From NCBI RefSeq assembly GCF_018129985.1, contig NZ_JAFCKT010000002.1, positions 186,001 through 250,000 on the forward strand: a DNA stretch of 64,000 nt, written 5' to 3'. Origin of the DNA: Bradyrhizobium sp. SZCCT0148 (lineage in GTDB: Bacteria; Pseudomonadota; Alphaproteobacteria; Rhizobiales; Xanthobacteraceae). The notes under the pieces are model-generated. The model did no database searches and was not told the DNA's origin. It worked only from the letters and a program-made list of their open reading frames with translations. Shown here piece after piece: positions 26,272-35,860 of this stretch. A program made the position numbers and the translations under genes. The number at the start of each line of letters is the position of its first letter. Position 1 is the stretch's first letter.

Positions 26272-26865
26272 ATGAATTCGACATTGCACGTTGATATGAA
26301 AAATAAAGCAGCTTCAGCTAGTTACACCGCCAATCGAAGGGCCGGACCGCTGTCCGCGATCCGCGTTAAGCCTGCGGCCGGGAATCCGCGCCGGGGCTGG
26401 CTGTCGGCGGGGACGCTGACCATTCCGGTGGCACTGGGCCGGGGCGGCATTCTCGCCAACAAGCGCGAGGGTGACGGCGGCACCCCGAGGGGCAGCTTCC
26501 GTCCCAGACGCCTGTGGTGGCGGGGCGACCGGCATAGCCGGCCCCAGACCTTCCTCCCGGCCCGGATCATCACCGGCGAGGACGCATGGTGCGAGGACCC
26601 CAAAGACCGGCATTACAACAGGGAAATCCGGCTCGGCGCGGGGCAGGGCGGCGACCGGGTCAAGCGGGCCGACCATCTCTATGACTTCATTGTCGAAATC
26701 GACCACAATACCAGGCCGCGCATCGCCGGCCGCGGCAGCGCGGTATTTCTGCACCTGGCCCGCGACAATTTCGGCCCGACCGCGGGCTGCGTCTCGATGG
26801 CGAAATCTGCGATGCTGCAATTGCTGCGACGATTGGGACCAAGAACAAGAATCATCATCGGGTAA
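26272..26865 (+). CDS. L,D-transpeptidase (YkuD) domain protein
   Basis: 197 residues. The C-terminal half has the YkuD catalytic signature: SAVFLHLARDNFGPTAGCVSM, with the His and the nucleophile Cys near residue 177. Upstream is the substrate-side pattern GILANKREGDGGTPRGSFRP. L,D-transpeptidases make 3-3 peptidoglycan crosslinks or attach proteins to peptidoglycan. No signal peptide is visible from either in-frame ATG (26272 or 26296) and neither has a clear ribosome site, so the start is uncertain. It is divergent from the CenR-like regulator gene. Confidence 0.75.
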   Translation: MNSTLHVDMKNKAASASYTANRRAGPLSAIRVKPAAGNPRRGWLSAGTLTIPVALGRGGILANKREGDGGTPRGSFRPRRLWWRGDRHSRPQTFLPARIITGEDAWCEDPKDRHYNREIRLGAGQGGDRVKRADHLYDFIVEIDHNTRPRIAGRGSAVFLHLARDNFGPTAGCVSMAKSAMLQLLRRLGPRTRIIIG

Positions 26866-26871
26866 GGGCAC

Positions 26872-27657
26872 ATGCTGGACGGTGATCAGATCGCGGCCGC
26901 CGCGCGCGTGCTCGTTCAACATTGGCGCGACGGCACCAAGCTTGACGCGCTCGAGCCGGGGTTGCGGCCGCAGAGCCGCACTGAGGGCTACGCCGTTCAG
27001 GCGGCGCTCGAAACATTGTCGCGCGGGACATTGTTCGGCTGGAAGATCGCGGCCACGAGCGTATCGGGACAGAAGCACATCAATGTCACGGGACCGCTGG
27101 CCGGTCGCATCATGAGCGACACCGTGATCGCCGATGGCGGCACCGCGTCGATGAAGGGCAATGAAATGCGCGTCGGCGAACCGGAGTTCGCCTTTCGCAT
27201 GGGACGCGATCTGCCGCCGCGCGCAACGTCCTACACTGTGGAGGAGGTGCTCGCCGCGGTCGATACCTTCCATCCTGCAATCGAGATTCCCGATTCGCGC
27301 TTTGCCGATTTCACCAGAGCTGGCGAGGCGCAGCTGATCGCCGACAACGCCTGCGCGCATCTGTTCGTGCTGGGCGCGGCGACGACTGCGAACTGGCGTG
27401 CGATGGATCTCGTCGAGGAACGGCCACAGATCACGCTGCGCGGCGAGCGCTACGTCGGCCACGGCAGGAACGTGCTCGGCGATCCCCGCGCCGCGCTCGC
27501 CTGGCTTGCCAACGAGCTGCGCGGTCTCGGACTTACCTTGCGGGCAGGGCAGGTGGTGACCACAGGCACGTGCCATCCACCGCTGCCGATCCAGCCCGGC
27601 GATCATTTCGCGGCGGACTTTGGCGTGCTCGGGAAGGTGTCGGTGGGGTTCGCGTAG
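26872..27657 (+). CDS. 2-keto-4-pentenoate hydratase family protein (MhpD-like)
   Basis: 261 residues of the FAH/MhpD superfamily: GWKIAATSVSGQKHINVTGPLAG near residue 50, the metal-binding block GEPEFAFRMGRDLPPR near residue 103, HPAIEIPDSRF near residue 137, and the C-terminal QVVTTGTCHPPLPIQPGDHFAADFGVLG. Members add water to 2-hydroxypenta-2,4-dienoate in meta-cleavage pathways, or decarboxylate related acids. No other pathway gene is near, so the substrate is unknown. It starts 6 bp after the L,D-transpeptidase gene stop, suggesting co-transcription. Confidence 0.8.
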   Translation: MLDGDQIAAAARVLVQHWRDGTKLDALEPGLRPQSRTEGYAVQAALETLSRGTLFGWKIAATSVSGQKHINVTGPLAGRIMSDTVIADGGTASMKGNEMRVGEPEFAFRMGRDLPPRATSYTVEEVLAAVDTFHPAIEIPDSRFADFTRAGEAQLIADNACAHLFVLGAATTANWRAMDLVEERPQITLRGERYVGHGRNVLGDPRAALAWLANELRGLGLTLRAGQVVTTGTCHPPLPIQPGDHFAADFGVLGKVSVGFA

Positions 27658-27698
27658 GCCCGGCCCTCCCGCCGCTGCGTCCGCAGCGACGACAGAAA

Positions 27699-28388
27699 CT
27701 ACCGATGCCCGAAGATCGCACTCCCCACGCGAACGTGGGTGGCACCCAGCATGATGGCGTTGGCGAAATCCGCGCTCATGCCCATCGACAGATTGGTCAA
27801 TCCGTTGCGCGCGGCGATCTTGGCGGTCAGCGCAAAATGCGCCGCCGGCGGTTCTTCGACCGGCGGGATGCACATCAATCCGGAGATGGTCAGCCCATAG
27901 GTATCGCGGCAGCTGGCGAGGAAGGCGTCGGCCTCGCCAGGGGCGACGCCGGCCTTCTGCGGCTCCTCGCCGGTGTTGATCTGGACGAAGAGTTGCGGAT
28001 GCTTGTTCTGGGATTCGATTTCCTTGGCTAACGCCTGGCAAATGCTCGGGCGGTCGACCGAATGGATGGCGTCGAACAGCGCGACCGCCTCTTTCGCCTT
28101 GTTGGACTGCAGCGGTCCGATCAGGTGCAGCTTGATGCCCGGGTAAACCGACGTTAACGCGGGCCACTTGCCTTTGGCCTCCTGCACCCGATTCTCGCCG
28201 AAAACGCGCTGCCCGGCGTCGATAACCGGGATAATTGCATCCGCGTCGAAAGTCTTGGACACCGCGATCAGCGTCACCGAGGCGCGATCGCGTCGCGCAT
28301 CCTTGCAGGCGCGGGCGATTTCGGCTTCGACCGCGACGAGCGCGTTTGGTGAATGGCCGGTTACCGGCGCGGCGTTTTCATCTGTCAT
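27699..28388 (-). CDS. YggS family pyridoxal-phosphate homeostasis protein
   Basis: 229 residues, fold-type III PLP protein with one domain. It carries VTLIAVSKTFDADAIIP with the PLP lysine near residue 49, GENRVQEAKGKWPAL, IGPLQSNKAKEAVALFDAIHSVDR, and the phosphate-binding C-terminal end LSMGMSADFANAIMLGATHVRVGSAIFG. These proteins carry PLP and affect vitamin B6 and amino-acid balance but have no known catalytic activity. It is divergent from the diguanylate cyclase gene. Confidence 0.92.
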   Translation of the reverse strand: MTDENAAPVTGHSPNALVAVEAEIARACKDARRDRASVTLIAVSKTFDADAIIPVIDAGQRVFGENRVQEAKGKWPALTSVYPGIKLHLIGPLQSNKAKEAVALFDAIHSVDRPSICQALAKEIESQNKHPQLFVQINTGEEPQKAGVAPGEADAFLASCRDTYGLTISGLMCIPPVEEPPAAHFALTAKIAARNGLTNLSMGMSADFANAIMLGATHVRVGSAIFGHR

Positions 28389-28496
28389 GAGTCGATTGAT
28401 TAAGGTCGTAACCTGGGTAAGTCCAATTTTACCGAGTTCAAGAAAGAGTTTTTGAACCCTTCGCTTTACCTTGGCCGACGGGGTGGGGTAGCGAAG

Positions 28497-30194
28497 ATGG
28501 CAAGCGTCAGTTTCAACCGCAGGCGAGCGAAACTCAAGCAGGTTCTCGGAATCCGGGCGCGCCTTGCGCTACTCGCGGTGATTCTGGTGGCGCCCTTGAT
28601 GCTCGAGCGCATCCGTTCGCTGGAAGACACCCGCACGCGGCAGATCGCGCAGGCCACGGCTGAATTCAACACCGTCGCAAGACACAGCGCCGATGCGCAG
28701 CGCGAGGTAATCTCGTCGGTCGAGACCATCCTGAAATCGGAGGCCTTCATTCGCGCCTCCGCCGGCGGCGTCAGCAAGAGCTGCGATGTGCTGCGCGCGA
28801 GCCTGCCGTCGAATCTGCCCTGGATCCGCACGCTCCTGATCGCGGGCGCAGACGGGCGCATCCAGTGTGCGACGAACAACATGTATGTCGGCCTCGACCT
28901 GAGCGACCGACCCTACTTCCAGCAGGCCCAGACGAGCGGCCGCTTCGTGCTGAGCGATTTCATCCTGTCGCGGCCGGTGCAGACGCCGACCGTGATGGCG
29001 GCCTATCCGGTATCTGCTTTCAGCGGCACATCCGACGCGGTCGTGCTCGCCACGGTCAACCTCGACTGGATGTCGAAGGTCATGAACAATCTCGGCGGCC
29101 GCGCCGGCATCACTGCCGTGCTGGTCGACAGCGCAGGCACCGTGCTGGCCGCGCCGGCCGATCAGCACAGTGCGGTCGGCCGTCCGCTCGACAACATGCC
29201 GCTGATGTCGGCGATTGCCGACAGGGCGCTCCGTTCCGACCAGGATGAAGGCTCATTGTCTTTCCTCGCCGCCGACGGCTCGCGCCGCGCGGTCAGCTAC
29301 ATCCGCATCTCCGGCACCAATGCCCGCCTGATCGCCAGCATCGACGAAGACAAGGTGTCCGCGGCGGTCAACCGCGACATCCGTACCGCCTATCTCCAGC
29401 TCGGTTTCGTCGTCGTGTTCGTCCTGCTCGGCGCGCTGATCGCCGCCGAGAAGCTCGTCATCAAGCCGATCGAGATGCTCGCCGACATGGCCAAGCGTCT
29501 CGGCGAGGGCGATCTGTCGGCCCGCGCGGCGCGCAACCGCCTGCCGGCCGAGTTCGTGCCGCTGGCCCGCGCGTTCAACGCAATGGCGGCGCAGCTCAGC
29601 CAGCGTGAACGCGAGCTGATCGCGAGCAACGACCGGCTGACGGTGATGGCCTCGATCGACATGCTGTCGGGGCTCAACAATCGCCGCGGCTTCCAGAGCC
29701 GGCTCGACTTCGAATGGATGCGCGCGCAGCAATATGGCAGTGACCTCGCGCTGCTGATGATCGACGTCGACCACTTCAAGCTGTTCAACGACACTTATGG
29801 CCATCTCGAAGGCGATTCCTGCCTGACCCGGCTCGGCGAATCCCTGTCCGGCATCGCTGCCGACACGATGGGTTTCGCGGCGCGCTATGGTGGCGAGGAG
29901 TTCTGTCTGCTGCTGCCGAACACCGACGTGAACCGCGCCGTCGAGATCGGCGAGCAGGTGCGCGCGGCCGTGCTGAGGCTGTGCCTGCCGCACATCACCT
30001 CGGCCCACATGATCGTGACCGTCTCGATCGGCGTTGCCGCAGCGAAGCCCAACGAGGCCTTGCGTCCGGGCGACCTCATCGAAGCTGCCGATGCCGCGCT
30101 CTATGCCGCAAAACACCGCGGCCGCAACAAGGTCGTCGAGCACGGCGTACAGGCGGTCGAGACCGGCGCCTCGGAAATGATGATGGCGGGCTGA
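28497..30194 (+). CDS. Membrane diguanylate cyclase with dCACHE and HAMP domains
   Basis: 565 residues: a membrane helix at about 20-38, a periplasmic double-CACHE sensor to about residue 285 (with LDLSDRPYFQQAQTSGRFVLSD, the CACHE ligand-site pattern), a second helix (LQLGFVVVFVLLGALIAAE), a HAMP domain, then a GGDEF domain from about residue 385. The active-site motif is GGEEF, so it should make cyclic-di-GMP. The product-inhibition I-site (RxxD five residues before the motif) is absent (DTMG there). The ATG at 28497 places the first helix correctly; the frame is open to 28452. It converges with a second cyclase gene. Confidence 0.88.
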   Translation: MASVSFNRRRAKLKQVLGIRARLALLAVILVAPLMLERIRSLEDTRTRQIAQATAEFNTVARHSADAQREVISSVETILKSEAFIRASAGGVSKSCDVLRASLPSNLPWIRTLLIAGADGRIQCATNNMYVGLDLSDRPYFQQAQTSGRFVLSDFILSRPVQTPTVMAAYPVSAFSGTSDAVVLATVNLDWMSKVMNNLGGRAGITAVLVDSAGTVLAAPADQHSAVGRPLDNMPLMSAIADRALRSDQDEGSLSFLAADGSRRAVSYIRISGTNARLIASIDEDKVSAAVNRDIRTAYLQLGFVVVFVLLGALIAAEKLVIKPIEMLADMAKRLGEGDLSARAARNRLPAEFVPLARAFNAMAAQLSQRERELIASNDRLTVMASIDMLSGLNNRRGFQSRLDFEWMRAQQYGSDLALLMIDVDHFKLFNDTYGHLEGDSCLTRLGESLSGIAADTMGFAARYGGEEFCLLLPNTDVNRAVEIGEQVRAAVLRLCLPHITSAHMIVTVSIGVAAAKPNEALRPGDLIEAADAALYAAKHRGRNKVVEHGVQAVETGASEMMMAG

Positions 30195-30233
30195 TCGTCA
30201 GCCAAGGCCGACGTCGCCACGCCCCGCAACAGT

Positions 30234-31292
30234 CTAACCCTTAGACCCCGCGCGATCGAGCTCGATCTCGGTCACCACGCGATTGCGGCCGCTGCTCTTG
30301 GCGAGATAGAGGGCGCGGTCGCAGCGCTCGATGAGGTCGGCGATGGCTTCGCCGGCCCGGTATTGCGCCACGCCGATCGACACGCTGATGCTTGGCAGGA
30401 CCTCGCCGGTCGAGCGGCGCGTGATCGTGCACTCCGCAAGCGCGTGCCTGATGCGCTCGGCGAGAGCGGCACAGGTGGCGAGATCGGCATCCGGCAGCAC
30501 CGCGATCAGCTCCTCGCCGCCATAGCGCGCCGGGAGATCTTGCTCGCGAACCTTTTCGCGCAGCACCTTCGCCATCAGGCGCAACACCTGGTCGCCGACG
30601 CCGTGGCCGAAATTGTCGTTGAAGGCCTTGAAGTGGTCGATGTCGAGCATCAAGATGCTGAGCGGTTCGCCCCACGCCGCAGTCGCCTGCGCCTTGCGCA
30701 GGAATTCGTCGAGCGCCCGCCGGTTTGCGAGACCGGTCAGCGTGTCGGTTCGGGCGCGCTCCTCCGACCTCGAGAGCGAGTCGCGGATGACATCGAGCTC
30801 GCGGGTCTTTTCCGCAAAGCCCGCTTCCAGCCGTGTCGCCCGCGTGGCGGCCCGCGCCAGCTCGGTCATGAGCTGGGCGACCAGCGCCTTCGGATCGACG
30901 CCGGCCTTGCCTTGGTCCGCCACCTCGCTGATGACCTGCATCTGCGAATGGTTGTCGGCGATCGCGGTCGTCAGAAATTCCTTCGCGGTCCCCATCAGCG
31001 CCTGCAGCCGCTCGGACGTATCGACCACGGCGGCGGCACTCACCTGGGGTGCGACATAGGTCTTGAACAGGTCCTGATTGGTCCTGGTGTCGAACGGACG
31101 GTTGTGGTCGATCAAAAGATCAATGGCGTTGCGCAGATCGTCATGGCCGCCCGCGAAATACAGGAACCAGACAGCAAAATTGGCCGGGGTCGGCGCAATC
31201 CGCTGTTCGGCCATGCTTCGCATCGCCCGTCCGGCGACGGACGCGGCATAGTCATAATCGGGTTCGTCGAAGCTGGAATCCATCGTGCTCAT
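30234..31292 (-). CDS. Soluble diguanylate cyclase
   Basis: 352 residues with no membrane helix. The N-terminal 165 residues are helical with no recognisable sensor; the part around residues 150-180 reads as a coiled coil. The GGDEF domain follows (DTLTGLANRRALDEFL, then LSILMLDIDHFKAFNDNFGH). The active-site motif is GGEEL, with Leu in the last position, a common variant. REQD precedes it by five residues, so the inhibitory I-site is intact. The ATG at 31292 or 31283 is the start. The gene converges with the membrane cyclase gene, leaving 39 bp between stops. Confidence 0.87.
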   Translation of the reverse strand: MSTMDSSFDEPDYDYAASVAGRAMRSMAEQRIAPTPANFAVWFLYFAGGHDDLRNAIDLLIDHNRPFDTRTNQDLFKTYVAPQVSAAAVVDTSERLQALMGTAKEFLTTAIADNHSQMQVISEVADQGKAGVDPKALVAQLMTELARAATRATRLEAGFAEKTRELDVIRDSLSRSEERARTDTLTGLANRRALDEFLRKAQATAAWGEPLSILMLDIDHFKAFNDNFGHGVGDQVLRLMAKVLREKVREQDLPARYGGEELIAVLPDADLATCAALAERIRHALAECTITRRSTGEVLPSISVSIGVAQYRAGEAIADLIERCDRALYLAKSSGRNRVVTEIELDRAGSKG

Positions 31293-31475
31293 GCGGTCTC
31301 GTTGGGCCGCAAATTGGCATCGAGCCCTTAATCCCACCCCAACGTGGGCCCTCGTAGTTATGCGGAGACGCCGGACAAAGTTCCAGATCGCGGCAACCCA
31401 TTGACCCCTTAAGGACTTCTATGGCCTAGTCCGCCGTCTTGAGACGGCCGAACCCACGAAAACCCCAACGATTCC

Positions 31476-34112
31476 ATGACCTCCGAACGCTATAACGCCC
31501 GCGACGCCGAACCGCGCTGGCAACGCCTCTGGGACGAACAGGCGATCTTCGTCTCCAAGAACGACGATTCGCGGCCGAAATACTACGTGCTGGAGATGTT
31601 TCCCTACCCGTCCGGGCGCATCCATATCGGCCATGTCCGCAATTACACGCTTGGTGACGTGCTGGCCCGCTTCATGCGCGCCAAGGGGTTCAACGTGCTG
31701 CATCCGATGGGCTGGGACGCCTTCGGCCTGCCGGCCGAGAATGCCGCGATCGAGCGCAAGGTCGCGCCGAAGGCCTGGACCTACGACAACATCGCCGCGA
31801 TGAAGAAGCAGCTCCGCTCGATCGGGCTGTCGCTGGACTGGTCGCGCGAATTCGCGACCTGCGACCCCAGCTACTACAAACATCAGCAGAAGATGTTTTT
31901 GGACATGCTCGCCGCCGGCCTCGCCGAGCGTGAGAAGCGCAAGCTGAACTGGGATCCGGTCGACACGACCGTGCTTGCCAACGAGCAGGTGATCGACGGG
32001 CGCGGCTGGCGCTCCGGTGCCGTCGTCGAACAGCGCGAAATGAGCCAGTGGGTCTTCAAGATCACGAAGTACTCGCAGGAGCTGCTGTCCGCGCTCGACG
32101 GGCTCGATCGCTGGCCTGACAAGGTGCGGCTGATGCAGCGCAACTGGATCGGCCGCTCGGAAGGCCTGCTGGTCCGCTTCGCGCTGGATCAGGCGACGAC
32201 GCCCGCCGGCGAGAGTGAGCTGAAGATCTTCACGACGCGCCCGGACACGCTGTTCGGCGCAAAGTTCATGGCGATCTCGGCGGATCATCCGCTGGCGCAG
32301 GCAGCCGCCGCGAAGAACCCGAAGCTTGCCCAATTCATTGCCGACATCAAGAAGATCGGCACCGCGCAGTCGATCATCGACACTGCGGAAAAGCAGGGTT
32401 TCGACACCGGTATCCGCGCGGTCCATCCGTTCGACCCGAGCTGGAAGCTGCCGGTCTATGTCGCCAATTTCGTGCTGATGGAATACGGCACCGGTGCGAT
32501 CTTCGGCTGCCCGGCGCACGACCAGCGAGACCTCGATTTCGTCAACAAATACGGCCTCGGCAACATTCCGGTGGTCTGCCCCGAAGGCCAGGATCCCAAG
32601 ACGTTCGTCATCACCGACACCGCCTATGACGGTGATGGCCGCATGATCAATTCTCGCTTCCTCGACGGCATGACGATCGAGCAGGCCAAGGACGAGGTCG
32701 CCAGGCGGCTGGAAAGCGAGCTGCGCGGCAACGCGCCGGTCGGCGAGCGTCAGGTGAATTTCCGGCTGCGCGACTGGGGCATTTCGCGCCAGCGCTATTG
32801 GGGCTGTCCGATTCCCGTCATCCATTGTCCGAAATGCGATGTGGTGCCGGTACCGGATGCCGACCTGCCCGTGGTGCTGCCGGAGGATGTGAGCTTCGAC
32901 AAGCCGGGCAACGCACTCGACCATCACCCGACCTGGAAGCACGTGTCTTGCCCCAAATGCGGCGGCAAGGCCCAGCGCGAAACCGACACCATGGACACCT
33001 TTGTGGACTCGTCCTGGTACTTTGCGCGCTTCACCGATCCCTGGAACGCGAGCGCGCCGACGACGCCCGCGGTGGCCAACCGGATGCTCCCGGTCGACCA
33101 GTATATCGGCGGCGTCGAGCACGCGATCCTGCATCTGCTCTACAGCCGCTTCTTCACCCGCGCGATGAAGGCGACCGGGCACCTCGCGCTGGACGAGCCG
33201 TTCGCCGGCATGTTCACGCAGGGCATGGTGGTTCACGAGACCTACCAGAAGGCTGACGGCACCTATGTGCAGCCGGCCGAGGTCAAGGTCGAGGTGGGCG
33301 GTAACGGACGCCGCGCAACGCTGCTGACGACGGGCGAAGACATCCAGATCGGCCCGATCGAGAAGATGTCGAAGTCGAAAAAGAACACGGTCGACCCCGA
33401 CGACATCATCGAGACCTACGGCGCCGATGTCGCCCGCTGGTTCATGCTGTCGGACTCCCCGCCCGACCGCGACGTGATCTGGAGCGACGAGCGAGTCCAG
33501 GGCGCCTCGCGTTTCGTGCAGCGGCTGTGGCGGCTGGTGAACGATTCCGTCGAACTCGGCAACGCCGCGCCGGCGACCCGGCCCGCCAGCTTCGGTCCGG
33601 ACGCCACCGCCCTGCGCAAGGCCGCCCATGGCGCGCTCGACAAGGTCACCACCGGGATCGAGCGGCTGCACTTCAACGTCTGCCTGGCCCATATCCGGGA
33701 GTTCGCCAACAGCTTCTCCGAGATCCTGCAGCGACCCGGCCAGCCTGCGGGCCATCTCCCCCCGGATTTGGCTTGGGCGATCCGTGAAGCCAGCCAGATC
33801 CTGGTCCAGCTGTTCTCCCCGATGATGCCGCACCTCGCCGAGGAGTGCTGGCAGGCTCTCGGCCAGACCGGGCTGGTTTCAGAGGCCAATTGGCCGCAAA
33901 TCGAACGCGATTTGCTGGTCGAAGACAGCGTGACCCTGGTGGTCCAGGTCAACGGCAAGAAGCGGGGTGATGTCACAGTTGCAACAGCGGCCCAGAATCC
34001 GGAAATCGAGGCTGCCGTTTTGGCGCTCGATGCGGTAAAGCTGGCCCTGGACGGCAAGCCCGTCCGCAAGGTGATCATCGTCCCCAAGAGGATCGTGAAT
34101 GTTGTCGGCTAG
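31476..34112 (+). CDS. leuS: Leucyl-tRNA synthetase
   Basis: 878 residues, the usual bacterial length. Class I signatures are present: the HIGH motif in [16 protein letters not shown] near residue 50 and KMSKS in [16 protein letters not shown] near residue 630. The editing (CP1) domain is present between them ([22 protein letters not shown] near residue 250, and [17 protein letters not shown]), as is a zinc-ribbon-type CPKCD...CPKCGG segment. The anticodon-binding domain is C-terminal. The last 14 bases overlap the lptE gene, so translation of the two is probably coupled. Confidence 0.98.
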   Translation: MTSERYNARDAEPRWQRLWDEQAIFVSKNDDSRPKYYVLEMFPYPSGRIHIGHVRNYTLGDVLARFMRAKGFNVLHPMGWDAFGLPAENAAIERKVAPKAWTYDNIAAMKKQLRSIGLSLDWSREFATCDPSYYKHQQKMFLDMLAAGLAEREKRKLNWDPVDTTVLANEQVIDGRGWRSGAVVEQREMSQWVFKITKYSQELLSALDGLDRWPDKVRLMQRNWIGRSEGLLVRFALDQATTPAGESELKIFTTRPDTLFGAKFMAISADHPLAQAAAAKNPKLAQFIADIKKIGTAQSIIDTAEKQGFDTGIRAVHPFDPSWKLPVYVANFVLMEYGTGAIFGCPAHDQRDLDFVNKYGLGNIPVVCPEGQDPKTFVITDTAYDGDGRMINSRFLDGMTIEQAKDEVARRLESELRGNAPVGERQVNFRLRDWGISRQRYWGCPIPVIHCPKCDVVPVPDADLPVVLPEDVSFDKPGNALDHHPTWKHVSCPKCGGKAQRETDTMDTFVDSSWYFARFTDPWNASAPTTPAVANRMLPVDQYIGGVEHAILHLLYSRFFTRAMKATGHLALDEPFAGMFTQGMVVHETYQKADGTYVQPAEVKVEVGGNGRRATLLTTGEDIQIGPIEKMSKSKKNTVDPDDIIETYGADVARWFMLSDSPPDRDVIWSDERVQGASRFVQRLWRLVNDSVELGNAAPATRPASFGPDATALRKAAHGALDKVTTGIERLHFNVCLAHIREFANSFSEILQRPGQPAGHLPPDLAWAIREASQILVQLFSPMMPHLAEECWQALGQTGLVSEANWPQIERDLLVEDSVTLVVQVNGKKRGDVTVATAAQNPEIEAAVLALDAVKLALDGKPVRKVIIVPKRIVNVVG

Positions 34113-34650
34113 GATCCGCATCGCAGCCCGCTTGCTGGCGGTTGCCGCCTTGGCGGCGCTGACGGCTGGCTGCTTCCAGCCGATGTATGCCGAGCGCGGC
34201 GACGGCCTGCCCGGCTTGCGCGAGAAGCTGATGGGGGTGGAGCTGCCCCCGATCAACAAGCCCAATGCCTCCCGCGAGGCCCGCGTCGGCGTCGAAGTCC
34301 GCAATGCTCTCGCTTTCAAGCTCTACGGCAGCGCAACGGGAATGCCGCCGACGCACCGCCTGGAGATCCGCTTTACGACCACCCGTTCGTCGCTGATCGT
34401 GAGCGCAACGACGGGACTGCCGACCAGCGAAAACCTCGGCATCGACGCCCAGTACAATCTGACCGAGGTCGCGACCGGCAAATCGGTGATGACCGGCACG
34501 ACGTTCTCGCGCGTGTCCTACGACATGCCGGGCTCCTATCAGCGCTTCTCCCGCACTCGCGCCGTGCGCGACGCGGAGGATCGTGCCGCCAACGAGATCG
34601 CCGAGAACATCACCACCCGGCTCGCCTCGTTCTTCACCGCAGGCACCTAA
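34099..34650 (+). CDS. lptE: LPS-assembly lipoprotein LptE
   Basis: 183 residues with a lipoprotein signal: basic start, hydrophobic core, and lipobox LTAGC (Cys near residue 25). The mature part has FQPMYAER directly after the Cys and the pattern of the alphaproteobacterial LptE/RlpB family ([47 protein letters not shown]). It plugs LptD in the outer membrane and helps insert LPS. Between leuS and holA is the conserved position for lptE in this class. The start overlaps the end of leuS by 14 bp. Confidence 0.88.
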   Translation: MLSARIRIAARLLAVAALAALTAGCFQPMYAERGDGLPGLREKLMGVELPPINKPNASREARVGVEVRNALAFKLYGSATGMPPTHRLEIRFTTTRSSLIVSATTGLPTSENLGIDAQYNLTEVATGKSVMTGTTFSRVSYDMPGSYQRFSRTRAVRDAEDRAANEIAENITTRLASFFTAGT

Positions 34651-34659
34651 ATTCACTCC

Positions 34660-34701
34660 GTCATTTCCGGACGTGACGACATCGCGGGCCAGGCAATGAC
34701 G
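34660..34701. repeat. Degenerate dispersed palindrome
   Basis: The sequence starts gtcatttccgg, like the element at 24849, and ends in caatgac. It lies between lptE and holA and is only partly palindromic. Confidence 0.4.
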
Positions 34702-34714
34702 TCCTTGAGGCCCG

Positions 34715-35743
34715 ATGGTCGCGCTGCGTGGAAAAGAGATCGACGCCTTCCTCGCCCGCCCCGATGGGGGCCGTCCGATCATTCTGCTTTATGGTCCCGA
34801 TGCCGGCCTGGTGCGTGAGCGCGCCGATGCGCTGATCGCCTCTGCCGTCGATGATCCCAACGATCCATTCTCGCTGGTCAAGCTCGACGGCGACGAGCTC
34901 TCCGCCGAGCCCTCGCGCCTCGTGGACGAAGCCATGACGGTGCCGCTGTTCGGCGGCCGCCGCGCCATCCGCATTCGCGCCGGCTCGCGCAGCTTTGCCA
35001 GCGGCATCGACACCTTGGCCGAAATGAACGTGAGGGATTGCCGCATCGTGATCGAGGCCGGCGAATTGCGCCCGGAATCGCCGCTGCGCAAGGCCTGCGA
35101 GCGCGCCAAGGCAGCCGTTGCGATCGGCTGCTATCCTGACACCGAGCGCGACCTTGCCAAGTTGATGGAGGACGAGCTCCGGATCGCAAATTTGCGCATC
35201 GCGCAGGATGCCCGCGCGGCGCTGATGTCGTTCCTCGGCGGCGACCGCCAGGCCTCGCGCAACGAGCTGCGCAAGCTGACCCTTTATGCCCATGGCAAGG
35301 GCGAAATCACGCTGGACGACGTGATGGCGGTGGTCGCGGACGCGTCCGAGCTCAAGCTCGACCCGATCGTCGACGGGGCCTTTGCCGGCCGTCCCGACAT
35401 CGTCGAGACCGAATTCGCCAAGGCCATGATCGCCGGCACTTATCCCGGCGTCATCATCTCCGCCGCGCAGCGCCAGGCTGCGTGGCTGCACAAATCGGCG
35501 CTCGCGATCGCCGACGGCCAACCTGCTTCCGCCGTGCTCGACGGCGGCTATCCCCGCCTGCATTTCTCTCGCAAGGCCGCGGTCGAAACGGCACTGCGCA
35601 ATTTCAGCGTGGCGCGGCTCGCCGCCATCATCGAGCAGCTCGCGACCGCGGCGCTCGACACCCGCAAGCAATCGACATTGGCCGCCGCCATCGCCCAGCG
35701 AACAATGATGGCGATCGCCGCGAACGCGAAGCGGCGGGGCTGA
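34715..35743 (+). CDS. holA: DNA polymerase III subunit delta
   Basis: 342 residues of the HolA family: IILLYGPDAGLVRERADALI near residue 20, MTVPLFGGRRAIRIRAG, IVIEAGELRPESPLRKACE, and the C-terminal clamp-loader collar region (PRLHFSRKAAVETALRNFSVARLAAIIEQL). It opens the beta clamp for loading. It follows leuS-lptE on the same strand, a conserved arrangement. It converges with parB. Confidence 0.92.
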   Translation: MVALRGKEIDAFLARPDGGRPIILLYGPDAGLVRERADALIASAVDDPNDPFSLVKLDGDELSAEPSRLVDEAMTVPLFGGRRAIRIRAGSRSFASGIDTLAEMNVRDCRIVIEAGELRPESPLRKACERAKAAVAIGCYPDTERDLAKLMEDELRIANLRIAQDARAALMSFLGGDRQASRNELRKLTLYAHGKGEITLDDVMAVVADASELKLDPIVDGAFAGRPDIVETEFAKAMIAGTYPGVIISAAQRQAAWLHKSALAIADGQPASAVLDGGYPRLHFSRKAAVETALRNFSVARLAAIIEQLATAALDTRKQSTLAAAIAQRTMMAIAANAKRRG

Positions 35744-35760
35744 GCCTGCACTCAACCTAC

Positions 35761-35842
35761 GTCATTGCGAGGAGCGCAGCGACGGCAATCCAGAGTCTCT
35801 CCGCAGAAAGATTCTGGATTGATTAGCTGCGCTCGCAATGAC
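35761..35842. repeat. Complete dispersed palindromic element between holA and parB
   Basis: An 82-bp unit bounded by gtcattgcgag and ctcgcaatgac, with inner inverted arms gcaatccagagtct and attctggattg. It fills the gap between the convergent holA and parB genes and may act as a two-way terminator. A half copy is at 1141-1173. Confidence 0.7.
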
Positions 35843-35860
35843 CTGGAGAGTGCGGAGAGC

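Noticed and set aside
31419..33833. 804-codon open frame on the strand opposite leuS
   Set aside because: High GC content leaves long antisense frames open. It has no protein family features, and leuS on the other strand is certain.
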